In this document: piece after piece, positions 52,858 through 62,326 of the stretch
Position numbering within the stretch: position 1 is the first letter of the stretch
Layout of the letters: the number at the start of each line of letters is the position of its first letter
DNA from: Janthinobacterium psychrotolerans
GTDB taxonomy: Bacteria; Pseudomonadota; Gammaproteobacteria; Burkholderiales; Burkholderiaceae_D
Reading direction: 5' to 3'
DNA: 64,000 nucleotides
NCBI RefSeq assembly: GCF_001677885.1
Contig: NZ_LOCQ01000055.1
Coordinates: 124,001 to 188,000 of the forward strand
Translations under genes and position numbers: made by a program
Notes under the pieces: generated by a model
What the model was told of the DNA's origin: nothing
Databases searched by the model: none
The model's input: the letters and a program-made list of their open reading frames with translations, nothing else

Positions 52858-53455
52858 CACGCTGGATAAAAAAGCGCAAACCACCGGCCGCTGGAAACTG
52901 CTGGCCGTGGTGGCCGTGTGCGCCTTTCCGATTATCGCCTCGTATGTGACGTATTACATCATCAAGCCCAGCGGGCGCAACAACTATGGCGCGCTGATCG
53001 ACCCGCGCCAGTATCCGATCCCGGAAGCGACATTGCAGGTGAAGCAACTCGATGGCATGCCGTCGCCGCTGGCGCAGTTCAAGGGCAAGTGGGTGATGCT
53101 GCAGGCCGGCCCTTCCGACTGCCAGGAGGCGTGCAAAAAGCAGTTGTTCGCCATGCAGCAGTTGCGGCTGACGCAGGGCAAGGAGCGCGAACGCATCGAA
53201 CGGGTCTGGCTGATTACCGATCCGCAGCCGATCGACACCATGGTCATGCGCGAGTACGACGGCACCAATATGCTGCGCGTCAATGACGCGGCCCTCAAGG
53301 CCTGGCTGCCGGTGGAGCCGGGCGGCAAGCTCGAAGATCATCTATACCTGATCGATCCGCTGGGCAACCTGATGATGCGTTTCCCGAAAGACGCGGACCC
53401 GACCAAGGTCAAGAAAGATATCGCCAAGCTGCTCAAAGCTTCGGCGATCGGCTGA
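52838..53455 (+). CDS. membrane-anchored SCO-like thioredoxin-fold protein
   Basis: The 205-residue protein has an N-terminal TM helix (LLAVVAVCAFPIIASYVTYY) and a thioredoxin-like periplasmic domain with CxxxC in PSDCQEACKK, the arrangement of SCO copper chaperones, plus LYLIDPLGNLMMRFPKDADP. It lacks an obvious SCO distal histidine in the usual place, so its copper binding may differ. I chose the GTG at 52838 with AGGA at 52827-52830; a TTG at 52817 is less likely. It overlaps the SURF1 3' end by 20 bp. Confidence 0.8.
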   Translation: MQTNHPDTLDKKAQTTGRWKLLAVVAVCAFPIIASYVTYYIIKPSGRNNYGALIDPRQYPIPEATLQVKQLDGMPSPLAQFKGKWVMLQAGPSDCQEACKKQLFAMQQLRLTQGKERERIERVWLITDPQPIDTMVMREYDGTNMLRVNDAALKAWLPVEPGGKLEDHLYLIDPLGNLMMRFPKDADPTKVKKDIAKLLKASAIG

Positions 53456-53464
53456 GGAGTTCGC

Positions 53465-54667
53465 ATGCCGACAATGCATCTTTCCGCGCTGGCCCAGCTG
53501 GGCCTGACGGGCCTGCTGGTGGCCCTGTTGCCGTTGACCATGGTGTGGGTCTCGGCCGACGCCAACAAATACCGCAAGCTGGTATGGATCGCCGTCTTCC
53601 TGACGGTCGACCTGATCATGTTTGGCGGCTTTACGCGCCTGTCCGATTCCGGCCTCGGCTGCCCCGACTGGCCAGGCTGCTATGGCTCGGCCAATCCTTT
53701 CCTGGCACACGAACATATTGTTGCCGCCGAAACCCTGATGCCGACCGGCCCCGTCACTGTCGTGAAAGCCTGGATCGAGATGACGCACCGCTACCTGGCG
53801 ATGGCCATTGGCGTGCTGATCGTGGCGATGATGGTGCAGGCCTGGCGCCAGTGGCGCAAAAAGGATGAGCAAGGCAGCCGCCGCGAGGAATTCGCGCCGG
53901 CGCTGCCGACCGCCCTGTTTTTCTTTGTCTGCCTGCAAGGCGCATTCGGCGCCTGGACCGTCACCCTGAAGCTGCAGCCGGTGATCGTCACCATCCATTT
54001 GCTGCTGGGCATGGGATTGCTGTCCCTGCTGGTGTGGCTGGGCGGGCGCCAGGATCATGCGGTCTCGCCCGTGCTGCGCGCCGATGCCGATGCGTCCGTG
54101 CTGCGCCCGGTGCGCGCCCTGGCCATCCTGTCGACCGTGCTGCTGGGCCTGCAGATCGCCCTGGGCGGCTGGGTCAGCACCAATTATGCGGCGCTGGCCT
54201 GCACCGATTTCCCCTTGTGCGGCGGCAAGGTGATCCCCGAAATGGATTTCGAGCACGGATTTTATCTGTGGCGCGAGCTGGGCAAGACGGCCGCCGGTCA
54301 CTATCTGCCGTTCTCGGCCCTGACGGCCATCCACTGGGTGCACCGCAATTTTGCCTTTGTCGTGCTGGCCGGCATCGGCTACACCGTGTTGCGCGCCTGG
54401 AAGCTGCCGTCCCTGCGCGGCACGGCGCGGGCGATTACACTGGTGCTGGCCTTGCAGGCGGCCACCGGCATGGCGACGATCTACCTGAACTGGCCGCTGT
54501 CGATCGCGGTGATGCATAACGGCGGCGCGGCGCTGCTCGTGTTGTTGCTGACCATGTTAAACTACAAGGCTAAATTCCAGCTCGATGCCGCACAGAATCG
54601 GAATATTCAACGCAGCATTCACCGCGACAACTTCGCGGCAGCACCTTCCGCACTTTCCCAGAAATGA
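53465..54667 (+). CDS. ctaA: heme A synthase COX15/CtaA
   Basis: The 400-residue integral membrane enzyme oxidises the C8 methyl of heme O to the formyl of heme A. Conserved histidines lie in [40 protein letters not shown] and [17 protein letters not shown], and [20 protein letters not shown] is also typical. It lies between the SCO-like gene and cyoE, which overlaps it by 4 bp, coupling the two heme-modifying enzymes. Confidence 0.95.
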   Translation: MPTMHLSALAQLGLTGLLVALLPLTMVWVSADANKYRKLVWIAVFLTVDLIMFGGFTRLSDSGLGCPDWPGCYGSANPFLAHEHIVAAETLMPTGPVTVVKAWIEMTHRYLAMAIGVLIVAMMVQAWRQWRKKDEQGSRREEFAPALPTALFFFVCLQGAFGAWTVTLKLQPVIVTIHLLLGMGLLSLLVWLGGRQDHAVSPVLRADADASVLRPVRALAILSTVLLGLQIALGGWVSTNYAALACTDFPLCGGKVIPEMDFEHGFYLWRELGKTAAGHYLPFSALTAIHWVHRNFAFVVLAGIGYTVLRAWKLPSLRGTARAITLVLALQAATGMATIYLNWPLSIAVMHNGGAALLVLLLTMLNYKAKFQLDAAQNRNIQRSIHRDNFAAAPSALSQK

Positions 54668-55563
54668 CTACTCAGACCATCAGCCGCAAGCCATCCCCTC
54701 GCATCGCCCAGTATTGGGCGCTGACCAAGCCGCGCGTAACGCAACTGGCCGTATTTTGCGCCGTGATCGGCATGTTTCTGGCCAGCGAGGATCTGCCGGA
54801 CTGGCAGCCGGTGGTGTTCGGCACCATCGGCATCTGGCTGCTGGCCGGCGCGGCGTTTGCCGTCAACTGCCTGGCCGAGCGCGAGATCGACGCGCGCATG
54901 GCGCGCACGGCGCGCCGGCCGATGGCCATGGGCGATATCACCGTGAAGCAGACGGTGGTGTTCGCACTGGTGATCGGCGGCCTGGGCATGGGCATCCTGT
55001 ATTACCTGGTCAATCCGCTGACCATGTGGCTGACCTTTGTCACCTTTGTCGGCTATGCGCTGATCTACACCATGGTGCTCAAACCGGCCACGCCGCAAAA
55101 CATCGTCATCGGCGGCCTGTCCGGCGCCATGCCGCCGGCCCTGGGCTGGGCGGCTGTCGCCAACGACGTGCCGATGCAGGCGTGGCTGCTGGTCTTGATC
55201 ATTTTCGTCTGGACCCCGCCGCACTTCTGGGCGCTGGCCATGTACCGCCGCGACGACTACGCGCGCTCGGGCCTGCCGATGCTGCCCGTCACGCACGGCC
55301 TGGCATTCACGCAGTTCCACGTGTGGCTGTATTCGATCGCGCTGGCCGCCACCACCCTGATGCCGTATGCCGTGCGCATGAGCGGGCTGATCTACCTGGC
55401 CTCGGCCGTGGTGCTCAATGCCGGCTTCCTGTATTACGCGTGGCAGATGTACCGCAATTACACGGATCTGATCGCGCGCAAGGCGTTTACGTATTCCATC
55501 ATCTACCTGTCGCTGCTGTTCGCGGCGCTGCTGGTCGACCATTACCTTCCTCTCGGCTTATGA
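54664..55563 (+). CDS. cyoE: protoheme IX farnesyltransferase (heme O synthase)
   Basis: The 299-residue UbiA-superfamily enzyme transfers a farnesyl group to heme B, using the product of ispA in this window. Motifs are [40 protein letters not shown] and [20 protein letters not shown], with about eight TM helices. It overlaps COX15 (4 bp) upstream and the SCO gene (4 bp, ATGA) downstream, showing a tightly coupled assembly operon. Confidence 0.96.
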   Translation: MTTQTISRKPSPRIAQYWALTKPRVTQLAVFCAVIGMFLASEDLPDWQPVVFGTIGIWLLAGAAFAVNCLAEREIDARMARTARRPMAMGDITVKQTVVFALVIGGLGMGILYYLVNPLTMWLTFVTFVGYALIYTMVLKPATPQNIVIGGLSGAMPPALGWAAVANDVPMQAWLLVLIIFVWTPPHFWALAMYRRDDYARSGLPMLPVTHGLAFTQFHVWLYSIALAATTLMPYAVRMSGLIYLASAVVLNAGFLYYAWQMYRNYTDLIARKAFTYSIIYLSLLFAALLVDHYLPLGL

Positions 55564-56144
55564 AAAAACTCTTCTGCCTGTTGTTGACATCCTTGCTGCT
55601 GGCCGGCTGCGGCAAACCCGAAGTGCCCAAGCCCGTGTTCCAGAACACCGATGTGACGGGCCTGGGTTACGCGCGCCAATTCGCGCTGACCGACCATACC
55701 GGCAAGCCGCGCACCCTGGCCGACTACAAGGGCAAGGTCGTGCTGATGTTCTTCGGCTACACGCAATGCCCGGACGTGTGCCCGACCACCATGGCCGATA
55801 TGGCGCAGGTGATGAAGGACATGGGTCCGCAGGCCGACCAGGTGCAGGTGCTGTTCGTCACGGTCGACCCCGAGCGCGACACGCAGGCGCTGCTGGCCGA
55901 ATATGTGCCGGCGTTCGACAAGCGCTTTGTCGGCCTATACGGCGACCTGGCCGCCACCGCCAAAGTGGCCAAGGAATTCAAGGTGTATTACGCCAAGGTC
56001 GAAGGCGAAACCGACAGCAGCTACACGGTCGACCATACGGCCGGCACCTATGTCTTCGATCGCCAGGGCAAGATCCGCCTGTTCGTGCGCCACGGCGAGA
56101 AGCCGGCCGCCATCGCGCACGATCTTAAACTTCTGCTATCCTGA
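55560..56144 (+). CDS. SCO1/SenC copper chaperone lipoprotein
   Basis: The 194-residue protein has a lipoprotein signal ([17 protein letters not shown]), and a thioredoxin-like domain with the copper-binding [18 protein letters not shown] motif (CxxxC) and the distal His in [18 protein letters not shown] proteins deliver copper to the CuA centre of subunit II. It overlaps cyoE by 4 bp and ends the oxidase operon. Confidence 0.94.
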   Translation: MKKLFCLLLTSLLLAGCGKPEVPKPVFQNTDVTGLGYARQFALTDHTGKPRTLADYKGKVVLMFFGYTQCPDVCPTTMADMAQVMKDMGPQADQVQVLFVTVDPERDTQALLAEYVPAFDKRFVGLYGDLAATAKVAKEFKVYYAKVEGETDSSYTVDHTAGTYVFDRQGKIRLFVRHGEKPAAIAHDLKLLLS

Positions 56145-56188
56145 GCCAGCGGCGCCACCGGGGCGCCATTTCAGGATGCACGCAGTAC

Positions 56189-57268
56189 ATGGACAAACGT
56201 TTCGAGCCTCACGCCCGCCTGGCAGCCGTCATCTTTCTGTTGATCGGCTGCTTTTTCGTCTTGCGCCCCTTTTTGCCGGCGATGCTGTTCGCCGTCTGCG
56301 TCAGCATCTCCAGCTGGCCCCTGTATTTATTACTGCTCGACAAGGTCAAGGGACGGCGCAACCTGGCCGCCGCCATCATGACGGTCTCGCTGGTGCTGGT
56401 GATCGTGCTGCCGCTGGTGCTGGTCACCTACAATCTGGCCGACAATGTGGCGCGCATCTATGAGCAGCTGCGCCTGGCGCTGGACGAGGGCGCGCTGCAT
56501 CCGCCGGCCTGGCTGGCCAATATTCCGCTGATCGGCGAGACCATCGATGGCTATATCCGCCGCATTATCGACGACCGCGAAGAGCTGCTGAACCTGGGCA
56601 AGAACATGCTGGAGCCGGCCCGCCATTTCCTGACCTCCGGCGGCATCGTGCTGGGCAGCGGCGTGGCGCAGACCAGCCTGGCCGTGTTCGTCAGCTTCTT
56701 CCTGTACCGCGATGGGCAATTGCTGCGCACGGCCTTGCTCAACGGCAGCGCGCGGATTATCGGCGACAGCGCGCCCGGCGTGGCGCTGACCATCAGCCGC
56801 ACCATCCGCGGCGTGATGTACGGCCTGCTCGGTACCGCCCTGGCGCAGGCGCTGGTGGCGGTGGTGGGTTTTCTGATCGCCGGCGTGCCGGCCGTGGCCC
56901 TGCTGGGCATCGCCACCTTCGTGCTGTCGCTGGTGCCGGTCGGCCCGCCCCTGATCTGGGGCGGCGCCGCCATCTGGCTGTTCAACGGCGGCCAGACGGG
57001 GTGGGGCATTTTCATGCTGGTGTGGGGCGCCTTGCTGATCAGCGGCGTCGACAATGTGGTCAAGCCGCTCCTGATCAGCCGCGGCAGCAGCCTGCCATTT
57101 TTGCTGGTGCTGCTGGGCGTGCTGGGCGGTGTGCTGGCTTTCGGCTTTGTCGGCATTTTTATCGGCCCGACCCTGCTGGCCGTGCTGTACAGCCTGCTGC
57201 AGACCTGGACCTTGGGCGTGACCACCGTACCGCAGGGCAAAGATAGCCTGACTGAAAAGAAAGACTAG
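56189..57268 (+). CDS. AI-2E family (UPF0118) permease
   Basis: The 359-residue membrane protein has about eight TM helices with the family's long central loop (residues 80-150) and the C-terminal helices containing FVLSLVPVGPPLIWGGAAIW and GVDNVVKPLLISRGSSLPFL. Family members export diverse small molecules or ions, and the autoinducer-2 link is not general. It starts 44 bp after the SCO gene, so it may be transcribed from the oxidase operon. Its TAG stop shares CTAG with the converging CNNM gene. Confidence 0.88.
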   Translation: MDKRFEPHARLAAVIFLLIGCFFVLRPFLPAMLFAVCVSISSWPLYLLLLDKVKGRRNLAAAIMTVSLVLVIVLPLVLVTYNLADNVARIYEQLRLALDEGALHPPAWLANIPLIGETIDGYIRRIIDDREELLNLGKNMLEPARHFLTSGGIVLGSGVAQTSLAVFVSFFLYRDGQLLRTALLNGSARIIGDSAPGVALTISRTIRGVMYGLLGTALAQALVAVVGFLIAGVPAVALLGIATFVLSLVPVGPPLIWGGAAIWLFNGGQTGWGIFMLVWGALLISGVDNVVKPLLISRGSSLPFLLVLLGVLGGVLAFGFVGIFIGPTLLAVLYSLLQTWTLGVTTVPQGKDSLTEKKD

Positions 57269-58605
57269 TCGCGCAGGTCGGCGTCGAGGTCGCGTTCCAG
57301 TTTCGGGATCACCTTGATCAGCACGATGCGCGGCCCGTTCATTTTCTTGACGACGATATCGAAGTCGACAAACGTGATGCGCTGGCCCTGTTTCGGGATA
57401 TCGCCGAGCTTGACCATGATCAGGCCACCCACCGATTCCACGTCGTCCAGCCCCAGCTCCTCGTTTTCGATATCGATGCCGAGGATGCGTTCGAGCGAAA
57501 AGATCGGCAGGCTGGCCTTGCCGATCAGGGTGCCGTCGCTCTGCTTGAGCCAGTCGTTTTCATTGCGGCGGAATTCATCGCGGATCTCGCCGACCATGGC
57601 GCCGAGCAAGTTGTCCAAGGTGATGAAACCGACCGGGCGCTTGCCTTTTTCGCCGATCAGCGCGAAGTGCGGCGCGCCGTCGCGAAAGCGGCGGAACAGT
57701 TCCAGCGCCGGCGTGCGCGCGGAAATGATGTCCACCGGGCGCAGGAAGGGGATCAGCGAGCTGATGGTCTTGCCGGCCTGCTGGGCGAAAAACAGGTCCT
57801 TCAGGTGGATCACGCCCAGCACGTCGTCTTCATTGGTATCGAAATACGGATAGCGGCTGAAGCGGTTGCGCAGCACCGTTTCCAGGTTCTGCTCCAGGGT
57901 TTCCGAGGCATACAGGGCCACCACTTCATTGAGCGGACGCATCAGGTCGGACACCGTCATCTGCTCGAAGTCGAGCGACTGGGCCAGGATATTGCGCTCG
58001 TCGCGCGTGAATTTTTCGCCGGGCTGGCTGGTGCGCAGTATCAGTTTCAGCTCTTCCGACGAATAATGCGCGTCGTGGCCGCCCTTGCCGGACAGGCCCG
58101 CCATGCGCAGCACCCAGTTGGCGCTGGCGTTGAGCAGGAAGATGGCCGGGTACATGGCCCAGTAAAAGCCGTACAGGGGAATCGCGCTCCACAGGCCGAC
58201 CGCTTCCGGGTTGCGGATCGCCATCGACTTGGGCGCCAGTTCGCCGACCACGATATGCAAAAACGAAATCACGCTGAAGGCGACGACGAAGGACACGCCG
58301 TGGATCAGCTCCTGCGAGGTGACGCCGATGGCGCCGAACAGCGGTTCGAGCAGGCCGGCAAAGGCCGGCTCGCCGACCCAGCCCAGGCCCAGCGAAGCGA
58401 GCGTGATGCCCAGCTGGCAGGCCGACAGATAGGCGTCGAGCTGGCCATGCACCTTGGCCAGGATGCGGCCCCGCAGTCCCTGCGTCTTGGCGATGGCGCG
58501 GATGCGCGTGCGGCGCAAGGTAACGATGCCAAATTCGGCGGCAACAAAGAAACCATTGAGCGCAACCAGGAAAAAGGCGAGCAGGACGAGCAAAACATTA
58601 TGCAT
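57265..58605 (-). CDS. CNNM/CBS-domain transporter-like protein (HlyC/CorC family)
   Basis: The 446-residue protein has an N-terminal DUF21/CNNM membrane domain with about four TM helices (NVLLVLLAFFLVALNGFFVA, QLGITLASLGLGWVGEPAFA, VGELAPKSMAIRNPEA), a tandem CBS pair (TVSDLMRPLNEVVALYASET, GVIHLKDLFFAQQAGKT) and a C-terminal CorC_HlyC domain. Members are involved in magnesium or cobalt efflux. Although called hemolysin family, toxicity is not implied. It overlaps the AI-2E gene by 4 bp at the stops. Confidence 0.9.
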   Translation of the reverse strand: MHNVLLVLLAFFLVALNGFFVAAEFGIVTLRRTRIRAIAKTQGLRGRILAKVHGQLDAYLSACQLGITLASLGLGWVGEPAFAGLLEPLFGAIGVTSQELIHGVSFVVAFSVISFLHIVVGELAPKSMAIRNPEAVGLWSAIPLYGFYWAMYPAIFLLNASANWVLRMAGLSGKGGHDAHYSSEELKLILRTSQPGEKFTRDERNILAQSLDFEQMTVSDLMRPLNEVVALYASETLEQNLETVLRNRFSRYPYFDTNEDDVLGVIHLKDLFFAQQAGKTISSLIPFLRPVDIISARTPALELFRRFRDGAPHFALIGEKGKRPVGFITLDNLLGAMVGEIRDEFRRNENDWLKQSDGTLIGKASLPIFSLERILGIDIENEELGLDDVESVGGLIMVKLGDIPKQGQRITFVDFDIVVKKMNGPRIVLIKVIPKLERDLDADLRD

Positions 58606-58735
58606 GGGGACGCAAAAAGATGGGCTGTTAAAACGTCATCTTAAACGACGAAGGCCACCATAGCCTAATATTGCGCGCGTGCGGCGGTTTGCTTTGCCTG
58701 ATCTTGCCGCTGGCGCAGGCTGCTTTCCCGATGCG

Positions 58736-59641
58736 TCAAGCAGCCAGATGGCGTTTTTGCACGGCCGCCAGGATCACGCCCAGCGCCGGGTGCATGATCT
58801 TGCGCTCGTTCGAAATCACATAGAACTGTTCGCGCAAGGCCGAGGCTTCGCCGACCAGCACGGCGCCGAACTGCTCCTCGATCTCGGCCGCCAGACTCGC
58901 TGATGCAAAAAACAGGCCCAGGCCCTTGCGGCCGAAGGCGTTGAGCATGGCGTTGTCTTCGAATTCGCCGACCACGTCGGGCCGCACCCCTTCGTGCACC
59001 ATCCACTCGTCGATGCGCCCGCGCAGGGCGTTATTGCGTGTCGGCAGCAGGAACGGCGCGCCATTGAGGCTGTGCGGAAAGTTGTCGCGGTAGCGCGCGG
59101 CCAGGTCCGGCACGCCGAACAGCTTCATGGCGCTTTCTCCCCACAGATGACTGGCCACGCGCAGGCTGGCGCCGGCCGGCACGGCGCGGTCGGTCAGCAC
59201 CAGGTCCAGCTTGTGCAGGGCCAGGTCGGCCAGCAAGGACTCGAATTCGTCTTCCAGGCACACCAGCTTGACGGGCTGGCCCAGGCGGCGCGTGGCATCG
59301 AGCATGCGGTAGGCCATCAGTTTGGGCAGGGAATCGGAAATGCCCACCGTCAGGCGCATTTTTTCCGCGTCCGTGTCGGCCAGCGCCTCCTGCATCTGTT
59401 CGCCGAGCAGGAAGATGCGGTCGGCATAGCTCAGTGCCAGTCGACCCGCCTCGGTCGGCACCAGGCGCCGCCCTTGCGGCTGCAGCAGCGACTTGCCCAG
59501 TTCCTTTTCCAGCAGCGCCAGCTGGGTGCTGATGGTCTGCACGGCCAGGCCGAGGCGCTCGGCCGCGCGCGTCACGCCGCCCTCCCTGGCGACGACCCAG
59601 AAGAAATACAAATGCCGGTAATTGAAGCCCGTGGTTTTCAT
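58736..59641 (-). CDS. NhaR-like LysR-family transcriptional activator
   Basis: The 301-residue regulator begins MKTTGFNYRHLYFFWVVARE, the N-terminal signature of NhaR, which in Escherichia coli activates the Na+/H+ antiporter gene nhaA in response to sodium. The LysR HTH GGVTRAAERLGLAVQTISTQ and effector domain follow. No nhaA is nearby; instead the gene is divergent from a TerC-like membrane protein, its most probable target here. The ATG at 59641 is preferred over a TTG at 59644. Confidence 0.85.
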   Translation of the reverse strand: MKTTGFNYRHLYFFWVVAREGGVTRAAERLGLAVQTISTQLALLEKELGKSLLQPQGRRLVPTEAGRLALSYADRIFLLGEQMQEALADTDAEKMRLTVGISDSLPKLMAYRMLDATRRLGQPVKLVCLEDEFESLLADLALHKLDLVLTDRAVPAGASLRVASHLWGESAMKLFGVPDLAARYRDNFPHSLNGAPFLLPTRNNALRGRIDEWMVHEGVRPDVVGEFEDNAMLNAFGRKGLGLFFASASLAAEIEEQFGAVLVGEASALREQFYVISNERKIMHPALGVILAAVQKRHLAA

Positions 59642-59670
59642 CAATGCTCCTATCTTCTGTTTTTACGAAG

Positions 59671-59684
59671 TAATGCTTCCATTA
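59671..59684. promoter_or_regulatory. candidate LysR-type binding site between nhaR-like and terC-like genes
   Basis: TAATGCTTCCATTA has perfect 5-bp arms (TAATG/CATTA) around a 4-base centre; an adjoining palindrome TTACGAAGTAA lies at 59663-59673. Both are in the AT-rich divergent interval, upstream of a possible -10 box TATACT (59715-59720) for the terC-like gene. Confidence 0.4.
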
Positions 59685-59753
59685 TCTTCCATTTTTAAAT
59701 CAATCGTGCGCGCCTATACTTAGTCTTATGTTTGCAAACTGATAGGAGAATTG

Positions 59754-60824
59754 ATGAAGCATTTCAGAGTGTCATTTTTAGTGACATTTATCTGCCTGGG
59801 CATCTCGGCCTGGTGGGGCTATACCCATGGCGGTGTATCGACCATGCTGGCGGCGCTCGGTATTGCCGTGATCCTGGGCATCATGGAAGTGTCGCTGTCA
59901 TTCGACAATGCGGTCGTCAATGCTTCTGTCCTGAAAAACTGGGACAAATTCTGGCAAGGCCTGTTCCTGGGCGTGGGCATCATCATCGCCGTGTTCGGCA
60001 TGCGTTTGCTGTTCCCGCTGGTCATCGTTGCGCAAGCGGCCGACCTCGGTTTGCTGGAAGTATGGAATCTGGCGCTCAGCGACCCTGAACAGTATTCGAT
60101 GCACCTGACGAATCACCATGCGGAAGTGGCGGCTTTCGGCGGCATTTTCCTGCTGCTGGTGTTCCTGAACTTTCTGCTGGACCATGAAAAAGAAACCCAC
60201 TGGCTGGGCCGCTTCGAGGAAAAGATCGGCGCGCTGGGCAAGGTGTCCTCGATTTCCGTAATGATCGCGCTGGGCACCCTGATGGCCAGCCTGGGCATGA
60301 TCGAAGACGGGCAAAAGCTGGTAGTGCTGACGGCGGGCCTGTGGGGCATCCTGACCTACGTCGGCGTCGACGTGATCAGCGGCTTGCTCGAAGGCGACAA
60401 CGGTGACGGCAATATGGGCGACATCGTCAAGCGCGGCGGTATCGGCGGCTTTTTGTACCTGGAAGTGCTCGACGCCTCGTTCAGCTTTGACGGCGTGATC
60501 GGCGCCTTCGCCATCACCAAGGACGTGGTCATCATTATGCTGGGCCTGGCGATAGGCGCGATGTTCGTGCGTTCGATGACGGTGTTCCTGGTGCGCAAGG
60601 GTACATTGGATGAGTTTGTTTATCTGGAGCACGGTGCACACTATGCGATCGGCATCCTGGCCGTGATCATGTTGGTCAGCATGAAGTTCCATGTGCCCGA
60701 GATATTTACCGGCCTGATCGGCGTGGCCTTTATTCTCGCCTCGCTGTGGTCGTCGATCCGCTACAAACGCAGGATGGCGCTGGAAGAGGGCAAGACCGAC
60801 GCGCTGGAATCGATCAAGGCATAG
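59754..60824 (+). CDS. TerC-superfamily integral membrane protein (DUF475)
   Basis: The 356-residue protein has about nine TM helices and two copies of the TerC-type acidic motif, ILGIMEVSLSFDNAVVNASV and LYLEVLDASFSFDGVIGAFA. The aspartates suggest ion or metal handling; TerC proteins are linked to metal export and tellurite resistance. AGGAG (59744-59748) precedes the ATG at 59754; a TTG at 59751 is adjacent. It opens the stress cluster ter-type genes and is divergent from the NhaR-like gene. Confidence 0.88.
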   Translation: MKHFRVSFLVTFICLGISAWWGYTHGGVSTMLAALGIAVILGIMEVSLSFDNAVVNASVLKNWDKFWQGLFLGVGIIIAVFGMRLLFPLVIVAQAADLGLLEVWNLALSDPEQYSMHLTNHHAEVAAFGGIFLLLVFLNFLLDHEKETHWLGRFEEKIGALGKVSSISVMIALGTLMASLGMIEDGQKLVVLTAGLWGILTYVGVDVISGLLEGDNGDGNMGDIVKRGGIGGFLYLEVLDASFSFDGVIGAFAITKDVVIIMLGLAIGAMFVRSMTVFLVRKGTLDEFVYLEHGAHYAIGILAVIMLVSMKFHVPEIFTGLIGVAFILASLWSSIRYKRRMALEEGKTDALESIKA

Positions 60825-60887
60825 CAGGTCCAAGGAATGCGCGGCAAACGAACACACCGGTTTGCCCGCCAGCAGCAGCAAGCGTCG

Positions 60888-60915
60888 CCGCCGGCCCGGG
60901 GAGTCGGGCCGGTGG
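60888..60915 (+). promoter_or_regulatory. strong stem-loop between terC-like gene and first terD-like gene
   Basis: CCGGCCCG and CGGGCCGG (60891-60898, 60905-60912) form a perfect 8-bp stem with loop GGGAGT, extendable to 11 pairs with one wobble. No T-run follows, so it is more likely an RNA-stabilising or processing structure than an intrinsic terminator. Confidence 0.5.
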
Positions 60916-60976
60916 AGGGCGCCAGGTGTTTGTATGACATATGCGGTACCTTCATTTCACATAGGAGAAATACATC

Positions 60977-61552
60977 ATGGCAATCAGTCTGCAAAAAGGC
61001 GGCAACGTCAACCTGAGCAAAGAAGCTCCCGGCATCACCAAAATGACCATCGGCCTGGGCTGGGATGCGCGCGCCACCGATGGCGCCGCGTTCGACATCG
61101 ACGGCTCGATCTTCCTGCTGAAAGCGGACGGCAAGGTGCGTGCCGACGTCGACATGATTTTCTACAACAACCTGAAGTCGAGCGACGGCTCCGTTACCCA
61201 CTCGGGCGACAACACCACCGGCGCCGGCGATGGCGATGACGAAACCGTCACCGTCGACCTGTCGACCGTGCCAGCCGAGATCGACAAGATCGCCGTCTGC
61301 GTGACGATCCACGACGCCGAAGCGCGCAAGCAGAACTTCGGCATGGTCTCGAAAGCCTATGTGCGTTGCATCAACGCCAATGGCAACACGGAAATCGCCC
61401 GCTTCGACCTGTCGGAAGACGGCTCGGCCGAAACGGCGATGGTCTTCGGTGAAATCTACCGCAATGGCGCCGATTGGAAATTCAAGGCCATCGGCCAGGG
61501 CTACAAGGGCGGCCTGGGCCCACTCGCCGCCTCGTTCGGCGTCGGCGTGTAA
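60977..61552 (+). CDS. TerD-family stress protein (first paralogue)
   Basis: The 191-residue cytoplasmic protein shows the TerD calcium-binding fold: SLQKGGNVNLSKEAPGITKM, TIGLGWDARATDGAAFDIDG, IFLLKADGKV and HSGDNTTGAGDGDDETVTVD, with the acidic D-rich loop. TerD/TerZ/TerE proteins support tellurite and general envelope-stress tolerance and may sense calcium. It is closest in layout to TerD/TerE. A second paralogue (62327-62908) lies two genes downstream, separated by an AIM24 gene. Confidence 0.93.
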   Translation: MAISLQKGGNVNLSKEAPGITKMTIGLGWDARATDGAAFDIDGSIFLLKADGKVRADVDMIFYNNLKSSDGSVTHSGDNTTGAGDGDDETVTVDLSTVPAEIDKIAVCVTIHDAEARKQNFGMVSKAYVRCINANGNTEIARFDLSEDGSAETAMVFGEIYRNGADWKFKAIGQGYKGGLGPLAASFGVGV

Positions 61553-61600
61553 GTTTTAAATCCGCATCACCATCACCATCGCCAGGAAAGGAACAGTTGT

Positions 61601-62296
61601 ATGCCAGTTTTCAGTGTGACCGGGGACATCGACCCGTTTCTGCATGTCTCGCTGGCCAAGGGCGAGAAGATTTATTGCGAATCCGACGCGATGGTGATGA
61701 TGGAAACCAACCTTGAGCTGAAAGGCAAGATGACCGGCGGCCTGGGCGCTGCGCTGATGCGCACCTTTGCCAACGGCGAATCGTTCTTTCAGCAGCATGT
61801 CGAGGCCCTGCGCGGCGATGGCGATTGCCTGCTGTCGCCAACCTTACCAGGCGCCGTGCGCGTGCTGGACGTGGGCGCCCAGCAATACATGATCAGCGAT
61901 GGCGCGTTTGTCGCGGCCAGTTCCGGCGTTGAGCTCAAGGTGCGCACACAAAGTCTGGGCAACGCATTGTTTGCCCGGAGCGGTGGTTTCTTTATCACCG
62001 AAACGGCCGGCAGCGGCCAACTGGCGGTATCCGGTTTTGGCGCCATGTCCGAACTGGACGTGTTGCCTGGCAAGGACGTGGTGATCGATAACGCCCATGT
62101 CGTGTGCTGGGACAACCGCCTGCAATACGAAATTTCCATTACGACCGGCAGCAGCGGAGGGTTCCTGGGCAACCTGATCAACAGCCAGACCAGCGGCGAA
62201 GGCATGGTGCTCAAATTTTCGGGCACCGGCAAGATCCTGATCTGCTCGCGCAACCGCGCGGCCTTCCTGGCCTGGACCCAGAGCAAGCCGGCGTAA
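61601..62296 (+). CDS. AIM24 / TIGR00266 family protein
   Basis: The 231-residue protein has the AIM24-type beta-helix-like fold: KGEKIYCESDAMVMMETNLE, MTGGLGAALMRTFANGESFF, VGAQQYMISDGAFVAASSGV and GFFITETAGSGQLAVSGFGA. These proteins are often encoded next to TerD genes in bacteria; the mitochondrial relative AIM24 organises cristae in yeast. Its location between two TerD paralogues argues that the three products function together. Confidence 0.9.
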   Translation: MPVFSVTGDIDPFLHVSLAKGEKIYCESDAMVMMETNLELKGKMTGGLGAALMRTFANGESFFQQHVEALRGDGDCLLSPTLPGAVRVLDVGAQQYMISDGAFVAASSGVELKVRTQSLGNALFARSGGFFITETAGSGQLAVSGFGAMSELDVLPGKDVVIDNAHVVCWDNRLQYEISITTGSSGGFLGNLINSQTSGEGMVLKFSGTGKILICSRNRAAFLAWTQSKPA

Positions 62297-62326
62297 TCAC
62301 ACACTAACCAAACAGGAGCAATGCGT

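Noticed and set aside
61565..61581. CATCACCATCACCATC run resembling a His-tag or short tandem repeat
   Set aside because: It is a brief chance repeat in the untranslated gap between the first terD-like gene and the AIM24 gene.
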